A DNA stretch of 5,109 bases, taken from NCBI GenBank assembly GCA_020216575.1, contig JAIUYC010000409.1, positions 1 through 5,109 on the forward strand, given 5' to 3'. The DNA comes from Coleofasciculus sp. S288 (lineage in GTDB: Bacteria > Cyanobacteriota > Cyanobacteriia > Cyanobacteriales > Coleofasciculaceae). A program made the position numbers and the translations under genes. Each line of letters starts with the position of its first letter. The first letter of the stretch is position 1. This document shows, one piece after another, positions 1 through 4,643 of the stretch. Below the pieces are notes generated by a model. That model worked only from the letters and a program-made list of their open reading frames with translations, did not search any database and was not told where the DNA came from.

Positions 1-58
1 ATTCGCCCAATCTGTCGAGTAAAAGCTGAATTACACCCATTTTCACAAAAAGCTCACT

Positions 59-150
59 CAGGACTTACGCACAGACGCCACATCTAGTAGGGACACGATA
101 TATCGTGTCCCTACTATTGGTAGTTTAGAGACAAATGTGTGTAAGTCCTG
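59..150. mobile_element. MITE-like palindromic repeat, copy 1
   Basis: Non-coding 92-bp unit with near-perfect 15-bp terminal inverted repeats: CAGGACTTACGCACA at 59-73 and TGTGTGTAAGTCCTG at 136-150 (14 of 15 positions pair). Its centre is a perfect 32-bp palindrome at 85-116 around GATATATC. It is flanked by the 5-bp direct repeat TCACT (54-58 and 151-155), which looks like a target-site duplication, although the right flank is itself a TCACTA microsatellite and the match could be fortuitous. A second copy at 1841-1933 matches at about 72 of 92 positions in my hand alignment. It has no coding capacity, so it would need a transposase supplied in trans. Its 3' end lies 17 bp past the stop codon of the 38-aa gene, so it could also form the end structure of that transcript. 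Confidence 0.8.
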
Positions 151-167
151 TCACTATCACTATCACT
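151..167. repeat. TCACTA microsatellite (2.8 copies)
   Basis: The hexamer TCACTA is repeated directly between the right end of the MITE-like element and the stop codon of the 38-aa gene. It makes the apparent TCACT target duplication of the neighbouring element less decisive. Confidence 0.7.
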
Positions 168-284
168 CTACTTTCCAACTTCAGCCGATTCGCTGGAGGG
201 AGATAACAGGGGTGCAATGAAAGCAGTGATAATACCTCCTATCACTAAGATTTCAGCTACGAGGAGGATGGTATTTCTTTTCAT
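168..284 (-). CDS. 38-aa single-helix membrane protein, translationally coupled to the cytochrome b-like gene
   Basis: A short reading frame starts ATG at 284-282 and stops TAG at 170-168. It begins MKRNTILLVAEILVIGG and ends SSESAEVGK: a basic N-terminus, one hydrophobic segment at about residues 5-27, then a short polar acidic tail. This is the layout of a one-helix membrane peptide. I do not recognise a family. Its start overlaps the stop of the cytochrome b-like gene as ATGA, the classic arrangement for translational coupling, and it has no Shine-Dalgarno of its own, which fits re-initiation by terminating ribosomes. The inference is a small accessory or assembly subunit of the upstream membrane cytochrome. 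The alternative is a chance frame: it is only 117 nt, but a membrane-type composition plus an exact ATGA junction is unlikely by accident. Confidence 0.65.
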   Translation of the reverse strand: MKRNTILLVAEILVIGGIITAFIAPLLSPSSESAEVGK

Positions 285-883
285 ACTTGAGAGCGGCGTA
301 GTAAAGAACGAATTTTCTGAAACCAGGTAGTTGGTGAATCCTCTGGGCGATACTTCAAGTCAAACATGGATACAATCAGTGGTACACCACCTACCTTCGC
401 AACCATTAATAGGTGAATCGCGAAACTTGATACCAAAACGACCCATCCAATTAGGTGTAGAGAGTACCAAATATGATTTAATTCTCCAACCGGAAGCCAT
501 TCTTCTTTCATCATTCTGCCTGTGATTAAAGCAAATGTTGCAGCGAGCAGCATCCATGTATTCATGATGCGGTGTAGGCTATACCACCAGATGGGTTTAC
601 CGACTTGGGTCAGTTTTTGAAATGAATCAGGTTGAACTAAACGTTTTTGACCTAGATGGAAACTGTATAAAGCCAAAGCTGGCATAATGAAGAGGAAGAT
701 TACTCCAAACGTGCCATGGATTCCAATGATGTCATTGATCTGAGGCAGTGGCACTTTCCCAAACCGTCCATCGTAGGTGTTATAAACCCAAAATGAAGTG
801 ATAATTGCCAACAAGGCAATTAGAGCATTGACTCCGTGGAGTAGCCTGAGCAGTGAAGGCTGATAAGGTCTAGAGCGGGACAT
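281..883 (-). CDS. Cytochrome b/b6-domain (b561 / Ni-hydrogenase b-type-like) membrane protein
   Basis: The 200-aa protein has four hydrophobic segments at roughly residues 13-33, 52-74, 104-124 and 138-165. Histidines lie in or at the edge of each: H16, H56, H76, H104, H137, H143 and H157. H143 and H157 are 14 residues apart on the last helix, the spacing used by heme-bridging pairs in di-heme cytochrome b proteins. The first, third and fourth helices carry LLHG, SLHR and SLHL-AIHL signatures. It fits the cytochrome b/b6-domain proteins of cyanobacteria, which I recall as similar along the whole length. The role is probably transmembrane electron transfer between quinone and an unknown partner; that partner is not in the window. 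The ATG start is preceded by GGAG (895-892) with an 8-nt spacer. The 38-aa gene follows with ATGA overlap. mntP is divergent across 311 bp. The precise physiological role is unknown. Confidence 0.8.
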   Translation of the reverse strand: MSRSRPYQPSLLRLLHGVNALIALLAIITSFWVYNTYDGRFGKVPLPQINDIIGIHGTFGVIFLFIMPALALYSFHLGQKRLVQPDSFQKLTQVGKPIWWYSLHRIMNTWMLLAATFALITGRMMKEEWLPVGELNHIWYSLHLIGWVVLVSSFAIHLLMVAKVGGVPLIVSMFDLKYRPEDSPTTWFQKIRSLLRRSQV

Positions 884-969
884 CTTGATTTCTCCGCAGA
901 CAGTAAATATGAGTAATCAGTACTTTTAATGATTGCTATCAAACAAATTGAGAAAAGCTCCTAATAGAC

Positions 970-1003
970 ATTTCAGCCTAATAGGATAGAGAAGCGCTGA
1001 AAT
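970..1003. repeat. Inverted repeat, possible operator or hairpin
   Basis: ATTTCAGC (970-977) and GCTGAAAT (996-1003) form a perfect 8-bp inverted repeat around an 18-nt centre. It sits 87 bp upstream of the cytochrome b-like start and 192 bp upstream of mntP. It could be a dyad for a regulator or a transcript hairpin. There is no T-tract, so it is not a terminator. Confidence 0.35.
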
Positions 1004-1018
1004 TTGAGGATTTGAGGA
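1003..1018. repeat. Tandem duplication of TTTGAGGA
   Basis: Two adjacent exact copies of TTTGAGGA (1003-1010 and 1011-1018) abut the right arm of the inverted repeat. This is either a small replication slip or a doubled protein-binding site. Confidence 0.5.
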
Positions 1019-1050
1019 TGCTTTAGTATAGTAACCAAGGTTTTGTTTTC

Positions 1051-1078
1051 TTGTGAAGAGGCAAGATCGTGAAATAAT
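1051..1078 (+). promoter_or_regulatory. Candidate promoter for mntP
   Basis: TTGTGA (1051-1056, 4 of 6 to the -35 consensus) and AATAAT (1073-1078, 5 of 6 to the -10 consensus) are separated by 16 bp. The ATCGTGAA direct repeats overlap and follow the -10. Such matches are common in AT-rich DNA, so the call is weak. It would leave a leader of about 110 nt before mntP. Confidence 0.25.
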
Positions 1079-1194
1079 CGTGAATAAAAAATGAATCAAA
1101 AATGAAAAAACTTCTATTAATACAATTTAAGTGTTACAAAATAAAAGGGAATGCTTGAGTCGTTCAATATTCATTCATCAAGCCGATTTAGCTC

Positions 1195-1776
1195 ATGGAG
1201 CCAACTACCACTGTACTTATCGCCTTGGGGTTAGCAGCAGATGCTTTTGCTGTCTCTCTTTCCAGCGGTCTAACCATCAAACATCTGAAAATTAATAAAG
1301 CTTTGAAGATTGCATTATTCTTCGGCGGTTTTCAAGCTTTGATGCCTCTAATTGGTTGGGTAGCAGGACTGAGCTTTAGAGACTGGATAACACCTGTTGA
1401 CCACTGGATAGCCTTCGGGTTATTGAGCTTCATTGGAGCCAGAATGATATATGAATCGATTCAAGAGGAAGATTGTGAGAAAAAATTTAATCCACTAGAT
1501 ACTTATACGCTGTTGACATTAGCGGTAGCAACTAGTCTAGATGCTTTAGCAGTTGGGATTGGCTTTTCCTTACTGAAAACTTCGATCGCGGCCCCTGTCA
1601 CGGCTATTGGGTTTATTACTTTCTTTTTATCTTTTGTCGGTGTCTTTATTGGTCATAAGTGTGGTAACTTGTTTCAAAATAAAATTGAGATGCTTGGCGG
1701 CTTTATCTTGATTATTATCGGTAGCAAAATCTTGATGGAACATTTAATGGCAGTACCCCTTGGGCTAGGGCATTAA
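1195..1776 (+). CDS. mntP: Manganese efflux pump MntP
   Basis: The 193-aa integral membrane protein belongs to the MntP (YebN, DUF204) family and exports Mn2+ across the cytoplasmic membrane. Two internally repeated halves each carry the family motif: LAADAFAVSLSSG at about residues 13-25 with D16, and ATSLDALAVGIGF at about 112-124 with D116. These correspond to the two membrane aspartates known to be essential in the E. coli protein. Other family landmarks are PLIGW (51-55), HWIAF (70-74) followed by GARMIYE (81-87), and the C-terminal GGFILIIIGSKIL (168-180). A charged cytoplasmic loop (about 88-103) separates the halves. Length is normal for the family. The ATG has no obvious Shine-Dalgarno, but the start matches the family N-terminus. 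It is a single-gene unit, divergent from the cytochrome locus. Manganese export matters in cyanobacteria because photosystem II demands a large Mn pool. Confidence 0.93.
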   Translation: MEPTTTVLIALGLAADAFAVSLSSGLTIKHLKINKALKIALFFGGFQALMPLIGWVAGLSFRDWITPVDHWIAFGLLSFIGARMIYESIQEEDCEKKFNPLDTYTLLTLAVATSLDALAVGIGFSLLKTSIAAPVTAIGFITFFLSFVGVFIGHKCGNLFQNKIEMLGGFILIIIGSKILMEHLMAVPLGLGH

Positions 1777-1840
1777 GATTACGGATATAGCAAAAGGCTG
1801 AGGGCAGAAGGGAAAAGATTAAATGGTCAAGGTTTCAGGA

Positions 1841-1933
1841 CAGGACTTACGCACAGATACTACATCTGGTAAGGGTATGATATATCGTATCCATACAATT
1901 GGCGCTTTAGAGACTTTCTTTGCGTAAGTCATG
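1841..1933. mobile_element. MITE-like palindromic repeat, copy 2
   Basis: This is a diverged copy of the 59-150 element in the same orientation. The ends GACTTACGCA (1844-1853) and TGCGTAAGTC (1921-1930) are perfect 10-bp inverted repeats. The core GATATATCG and the asymmetric block TTTAGAGAC are identical to copy 1. The central stem is imperfect but retains pairing: one C-G pair became T-A (1876 with 1889) and two pairs became G-T or T-G (1875/1890 and 1878/1887). The flanks repeat AGGA (1837-1840 and 1934-1937), perhaps a decayed target duplication. It lies between the convergent ends of mntP and the nucleotidyltransferase gene, where it could affect transcript ends. Confidence 0.75.
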
Positions 1934-1954
1934 AGGATTTGGCTGTGTCCTCAT
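1931..1954. repeat. Perfect hairpin between convergent genes
   Basis: ATGAGGA (1931-1937) and TCCTCAT (1948-1954) form a perfect 7-bp stem with a 10-nt loop, abutting the right end of MITE copy 2 in the convergent mntP/nucleotidyltransferase interval. There is no T-tract on either side, so it is not a standard intrinsic terminator, but it may stabilise 3' ends. A second, smaller hairpin CTGCT/AGCAG lies at 1966-1982. Confidence 0.4.
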
Positions 1955-1990
1955 CATCTTGGCGACTGCTATAAGTCAGCAGCATTCCCC

Positions 1991-2848
1991 TTAAATCCCT
2001 GCTTCAGTTAGAGCTTGATTGAGGGTATCAGCTAGTCCTAGTCGTTCAGCCCAGTCTGTTAGATACGTGTAGTCCAAGTTTTCGGACTGTACTTTGAGGA
2101 CTCCCAGAACGTCACGCCATTGTTTTTCAGAACCTGACTGCTGCCTCCACCGCAGTTTGTTTAAAATGACGTCTTCGGGGGAGGCAAAATAGAGTGCCTG
2201 TCCACCGGATGTCGCAAATACTCTACGGCGCTCAAATTTCAAGCGATCGAATTCATCAGTCCCAGCTACCATTAGGTCAGCACGGGAAATAGTCTCCATT
2301 TCGGTAATTTGCAGGGTTCGCATCCGACCGGATTTCACTTCATCGACACCGGGGACGTAGAACCCTGCCTCTGTGAGTACAGTAGCAAGACGCTCAATAT
2401 CGTCTGGAGAACTCGCCAATACCAAGTCCAAATCTTGGGTCGTGCGAGGTTCGCCGTAAGCGATCGCAGCTACTCCTCCAGTGATGTAATATGGAATTTC
2501 TAGCTGCTCAAAAATGGAGTGGAGTTTGGCGGCAAGCGATATTGAGTCTTGAATCCACATAGCTTCTGACCCTGTGGGAACGTAGTGAGGAGGGCAATAC
2601 TCTTGCAGCCATGCCTGAGCAATTTTTTGTGCAAATTGTACTCTATCCAGGTGTTTAAATTGCTGACGCAGGCAATTCAACGAAAGCTGGCGGGCGCTAC
2701 GAGTCAGCGATGCTGCCATCCCCAATCGTTCCCCTGTTGTCCGTTGTCGGAGTAAGTAAAACACCAGTACATCGTTTTCTATACTGGTGTCTTCCGATTG
2801 GGGACGATATCCAGGTTTGACAGAGATTTTAGGTATAGTTTGAATCAT
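1991..2848 (-). CDS. Nucleotidyltransferase-fold protein (AbiEii / DUF6036-like) with N-terminal helical domain
   Basis: This 285-aa cytoplasmic protein has two parts. Residues about 95-250 are a minimal nucleotidyltransferase domain: YYITGGVAAIAYG with G124-G125, then TTQDLDLVL with D139 and D141 (the hDxDh metal pair), a probable third acid D191 in RADLMV, and the later SPEDVILNKLRW and QWRDVLGVL segments. These features are typical of the AbiEii/DUF6036-type family. The substrate is unknown; relatives include toxins, antitoxins and uncharacterised housekeeping proteins. Residues about 25-85 form a helical region (LLRQRTTGERL, LTRSARQLSLNCLRQQF, AQKIAQAWL) resembling small proteins I recall encoded next to such transferases, so this may be a fusion. 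The ATG (2848) lies 49 bp after the mtnP stop with an AGG upstream, and a HIP1 octamer overlaps the ribosome-binding region. No antitoxin or toxin partner is adjacent, arguing against a simple toxin-antitoxin pair. Confidence 0.75.
   Translation of the reverse strand: MIQTIPKISVKPGYRPQSEDTSIENDVLVFYLLRQRTTGERLGMAASLTRSARQLSLNCLRQQFKHLDRVQFAQKIAQAWLQEYCPPHYVPTGSEAMWIQDSISLAAKLHSIFEQLEIPYYITGGVAAIAYGEPRTTQDLDLVLASSPDDIERLATVLTEAGFYVPGVDEVKSGRMRTLQITEMETISRADLMVAGTDEFDRLKFERRRVFATSGGQALYFASPEDVILNKLRWRQQSGSEKQWRDVLGVLKVQSENLDYTYLTDWAERLGLADTLNQALTEAGI
2460..2467. repeat. HIP1 octamer GCGATCGC
   Basis: Exact highly iterated palindrome 1, a cyanobacterial genome signature, inside the nucleotidyltransferase gene. 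Confidence 0.9.
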
Positions 2849-2849
2849 T

Positions 2850-2857
2850 GCGATCGC
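2850..2857. repeat. HIP1 octamer GCGATCGC at a start codon
   Basis: Second exact HIP1 copy. It ends one base before the nucleotidyltransferase ATG and occupies its ribosome-binding spacer. Confidence 0.9.
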
Positions 2858-2897
2858 CTGTTTATATAGCCGCGCCTTGTGCTGGATATCTCTTTGC

Positions 2898-3770
2898 CTA
2901 CAAATATTTCTTCAGCAATAATCCCAACTTCTCTTTTGTAGCCGCAGGGACTTTATCCAGTTGCGTCAAAATTGCATACTTCAATGCCGAATGAGCGTCC
3001 GACACGGGCGGATTTTCAGCTAAACGCCGCACGGTTTCTTGAATTACTTTCTGTGCATTAGTGGCATTGCGTAGCAGATTGGCAATCACCATCTCTACAG
3101 TTACACTGTCATGATCGGGATGCCAGCAGTCATAATCTGTCGCTAGTGCTAGGGTGGCGTAGGCAATTTCTGCTTCCCGCGCCAGCTTTGCCTCTGGTAG
3201 GTTCGTCATTCCAATGATGGTTGCCCCCCAACTGCGGTAGAGATGGGATTCTGCTTTGGTTGAAAATGCTGGACCTTCCATGCAAACATAAGTGCCACCA
3301 CGATGCAGCGTGACATCGGGTAAATTAAGACTCGCAACTGCATCTGCCAAAATCCCCGCCAGTTTGTGGCATATGGGGTCTGCGAAGGCAATATGAGCAA
3401 CAATTCCTTCGCCAAAAAAGGTAGAAATGCGGTTCTTCGTCCGGTCAATAAACTGATCCGGCACGACCATATCCAAGGGTTTTACCTCTTCCTTGAGGGA
3501 ACCAACGGCTGAGGCAGAGATGAGATACTCCACACCTAACTGCTTCATGGCATGGATGTTGGCGCGGAAGGGTAACTCAGAGGGTGAAAGATGATGGTTG
3601 CGACCGTGACGCGCAAGAAAAGCAACGGTTGTTCCCTCTAGGGTTCCCACAATCAAGGCATCGGAGGGCGCACCAAACGGGGTATCAACCTGCACCTCCT
3701 GTACATCTTTGAGGGCTTCCATTTTGTAAAGCCCGCTACCGCCGATAATTCCAATTTTTGCTTCAACCAT
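2898..3770 (-). CDS. mtnP: S-methyl-5'-thioadenosine phosphorylase
   Basis: The 290-aa cytosolic enzyme cleaves 5'-methylthioadenosine with phosphate to adenine and methylthioribose-1-phosphate in methionine salvage and polyamine by-product recycling. Numbered from the chosen ATG, the motifs are the phosphate loop GIIGGSGLY (7-15, S12), ARHGRNH (53-59, R54-H55), SASAVGSL (85-92), [13 protein letters not shown] (163-175), [14 protein letters not shown] (187-200, M188) and ATDYDCWH (210-217). D212 and D214 in the last motif are the acidic residues that mark 6-aminopurine (adenine) preference over inosine or guanosine. Length is normal. I chose ATG at 3770 because [13 protein letters not shown] matches the family N-terminus and AGGG lies 8 nt upstream. 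The frame extends 12 codons further to a TTG at 3806, which lacks family support. The nucleotidyltransferase gene follows after 49 bp and may be cotranscribed. Confidence 0.94.
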   Translation of the reverse strand: MVEAKIGIIGGSGLYKMEALKDVQEVQVDTPFGAPSDALIVGTLEGTTVAFLARHGRNHHLSPSELPFRANIHAMKQLGVEYLISASAVGSLKEEVKPLDMVVPDQFIDRTKNRISTFFGEGIVAHIAFADPICHKLAGILADAVASLNLPDVTLHRGGTYVCMEGPAFSTKAESHLYRSWGATIIGMTNLPEAKLAREAEIAYATLALATDYDCWHPDHDSVTVEMVIANLLRNATNAQKVIQETVRRLAENPPVSDAHSALKYAILTQLDKVPAATKEKLGLLLKKYL

Positions 3771-3827
3771 CGTCGTTGCCCTGTACGTTCTTTGCTGCAA
3801 TGCCAAGTTATTTTAGCGGCAAACCGA

Positions 3828-3863
3828 GGGGGATGGGGAAGATGGGGAGATGGGGAGATGGGG
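3828..3863 (+). repeat. G-tract minisatellite, potential G-quadruplex
   Basis: Five G-runs (GGGGG at 3828-3832, then GGGG at 3835, 3844, 3852 and 3860) are joined by GA/AT-rich spacers. The last three repeat GGGGAGAT with exact period 8. The array resembles the short tandem repeats known from heterocystous cyanobacteria, though I cannot assign a named class. The plus strand meets the pattern for a four-quartet G-quadruplex. It starts 57 bp upstream of the mtnP ATG, on the template strand for mtnP, so it may lie in the promoter or 5' leader of that gene. Confidence 0.8.
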
Positions 3864-4246
3864 TTTTCTGAAAATACCCTCTGGCCTTGTTCTCAGAATG
3901 CGACTGATTCATTAACTTCAAGGTTTTAGCTAGAATCGCGAGAAGCCCTACGTCTTACTCCTAAGAGAAGTGTGGGTAGTTCACTCAGTGAAGTAACCGA
4001 GCTGAAATTGCATTTTTCATAATTAAGTCCCTGTGCATAATCTCTTTAACTTATATTATTTCAACCCGTATTAATGTGTCTTTAAAAGCTAGATAATTAA
4101 TGTTATGCTCTCACATTTCTGGATGATTTAGTCATCCTCCAAAAGACATGAAACCAAAAACTAGCTTTAGATAGAAGAGTAAGCTGGGTAACAGTAGGTA
4201 ATCTCTTAAATGAAAGCTTGCTAGAGATAGTTAAATTCTCTGATAC
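3864..4246. other. Gene-poor intergenic stretch; possible small RNA or long leader
   Basis: I find no convincing coding frame; the longest ATG frames on either strand are under about 16 codons. It is AT-rich apart from a short GC-richer patch near 3936-4000 with small hairpins TCTTA/TAAGA (3953-3966) and TTCAC/GTGAA (3980-3992). A further hairpin GGATGA/TCATCC lies at 4121-4137. The stretch leads directly into a strong plus-strand terminator, so some plus-strand transcript probably starts here. Promoter-like hexamers such as TAGAAT (3931-3936) exist, but none has a good -35 partner. Confidence 0.35.
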
Positions 4247-4278
4247 AAAAGCCCTAGCACTCATGGATAGGGCTTTTT
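4247..4278 (+). terminator. Intrinsic terminator upstream of the HMA-like gene
   Basis: AAAAGCCCTA (4247-4256) pairs perfectly with TAGGGCTTTT (4268-4277) around an 11-nt loop, a 10-bp stem ending in a run of five T. The A-run on the left also gives some minus-strand function. No plus-strand protein gene lies upstream, so it ends either an unannotated non-coding transcript or a prematurely terminated leader of the HMA-like gene 48 bp downstream. Confidence 0.75.
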
Positions 4279-4325
4279 AACAAACATTCGCAATTGTTTA
4301 AAACACATTACCTTGAGGTATATCT

Positions 4326-4541
4326 ATGTCCTTGAAACTTAATGTTCCAACCCTTAAAAATTCCGAATCGGCACAAGACATTACTGAGGCAATTGCTGCT
4401 GTTGATCCAACTGCCAAGGTAAAAGTCGATGTAAAATCCAGGACAGTCACAGTAGACGCGGCTGACGCCAATACGCCAGTCGCCTCTGAAGAGTCAATTA
4501 AGCAAGCTATTACTGCCAGTGGACATTCCATTAAGGATTGA
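4326..4541 (+). CDS. Small HMA-fold protein lacking the CxxC metal site
   Basis: This 71-aa soluble protein has the heavy-metal-associated (HMA, ferredoxin-like beta-alpha-beta-beta-alpha-beta) pattern: strand LKLNVP (3-8), helix SAQDITEAIAAV (15-26), strands AKVKVDV (30-36) and TVTVDA (40-45), helix SEESIKQAITASG (54-66). The canonical loop after the first strand, MxCxxC, which binds Cu+ or other soft metals, is replaced by TLKNSES (9-15): the two cysteine positions are N12 and S15. The protein has no cysteine at all. The rest closely resembles cyanobacterial HMA proteins that keep the motif, so metal transfer is unlikely, and a structural, protein-binding or vestigial role is inferred. A ten-residue insert (about 45-54, ADANTPVAS) lengthens the loop before helix 2. 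The ATG has GAGG 7 nt upstream (4315-4318). It is probably a single-gene unit, preceded by a terminator and followed by hairpins and an insertion element. Confidence 0.75.
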   Translation: MSLKLNVPTLKNSESAQDITEAIAAVDPTAKVKVDVKSRTVTVDAADANTPVASEESIKQAITASGHSIKD

Positions 4542-4542
4542 C

Positions 4543-4567
4543 ACTCCGCTGGCTAAGGCCAGAGAGT
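4543..4567 (+). repeat. Hairpin just after the HMA-like stop codon
   Basis: ACTC-CG-CTGGC (4543-4553) pairs with GCCAG-A-GAGT (4558-4567) around the tetraloop TAAG, giving nine base pairs with a small internal loop. It starts one base past the stop codon. No T-tract follows, so it is more likely a 3'-end stabiliser or an element remnant than an intrinsic terminator. Confidence 0.5.
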
Positions 4568-4595
4568 CGCCTCCCTGCCTCGCCTAGTCGGGTAA

Positions 4596-4622
4596 GAGGG
4601 TACACGTCGCCGTGTCCCCCTC
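4596..4622 (+). repeat. GC-rich hairpin upstream of the insertion element
   Basis: GAGGG-T-ACACG (4596-4606) pairs with CGTGT-CC-CCCTC (4611-4622) around a TCGC loop, ten base pairs with a small asymmetric bulge. It ends four bases before the proposed TTAC target of the IS element. The surrounding GC-rich patch (4565-4622) differs from the AT-rich flanks. Confidence 0.5.
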
Positions 4623-4643
4623 CCCTTACAATGAGCGTACCTG

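Larger units (their letters stand above)
884..1194. other. Divergent intergenic region between the cytochrome b-like gene and mntP
   Basis: This 311-bp AT-rich region must hold promoters for both divergent genes. Visible structure is listed separately: an 8-bp inverted repeat (970-1003), an 8-bp tandem duplication (1003-1018) and a weak plus-strand promoter candidate (1051-1078). ATCGTGAA occurs twice (1066-1073 and 1077-1084), 11 bp apart, about one helical turn, so it could bind a regulator. I see no open reading frame of note and no recognisable manganese riboswitch upstream of mntP. Confidence 0.5.

Noticed and set aside
2..40. Minus-strand frame beginning MGVIQLLLDRLGE at the left window edge, and a plus-strand frame ending FAQSVE at 22
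   Set aside because: Both are too short, lack a ribosome-binding site or domain signal, and cannot be told apart without sequence to the left.
331..557. 64- and 65-aa frames inside the cytochrome b-like gene
   Set aside because: Shadows of the coding strand with no ribosome-binding site or recognisable composition.
1133..1140. GTTACAAA, matching one half of the HLR1 (RpaB) motif
   Set aside because: The required second half-site at 2-nt spacing is absent.
1079..1194. yybP-ykoY manganese riboswitch upstream of mntP
   Set aside because: I looked for its conserved loop segments and a terminator before the start codon and saw neither; the leader is AT-rich and weakly structured.
1991..2848. 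Toxin-antitoxin or AbiE phage-defence pair
   Set aside because: The nucleotidyltransferase has no adjacent antitoxin or AbiEi-like gene; its neighbours are mtnP and a convergent intergenic repeat.
3206..3448. 80-aa minus-strand frame within mtnP
   Set aside because: Out-of-frame shadow of a clearly conserved enzyme gene.
3828..3863. CRISPR-like array
   Set aside because: The repeat unit is only 8 bp with no unique spacers; it is a simple minisatellite.
4298..4531. 77-aa minus-strand frame opposite the HMA-like gene
   Set aside because: Antisense shadow; the plus strand has the conserved fold and a good ribosome-binding site.
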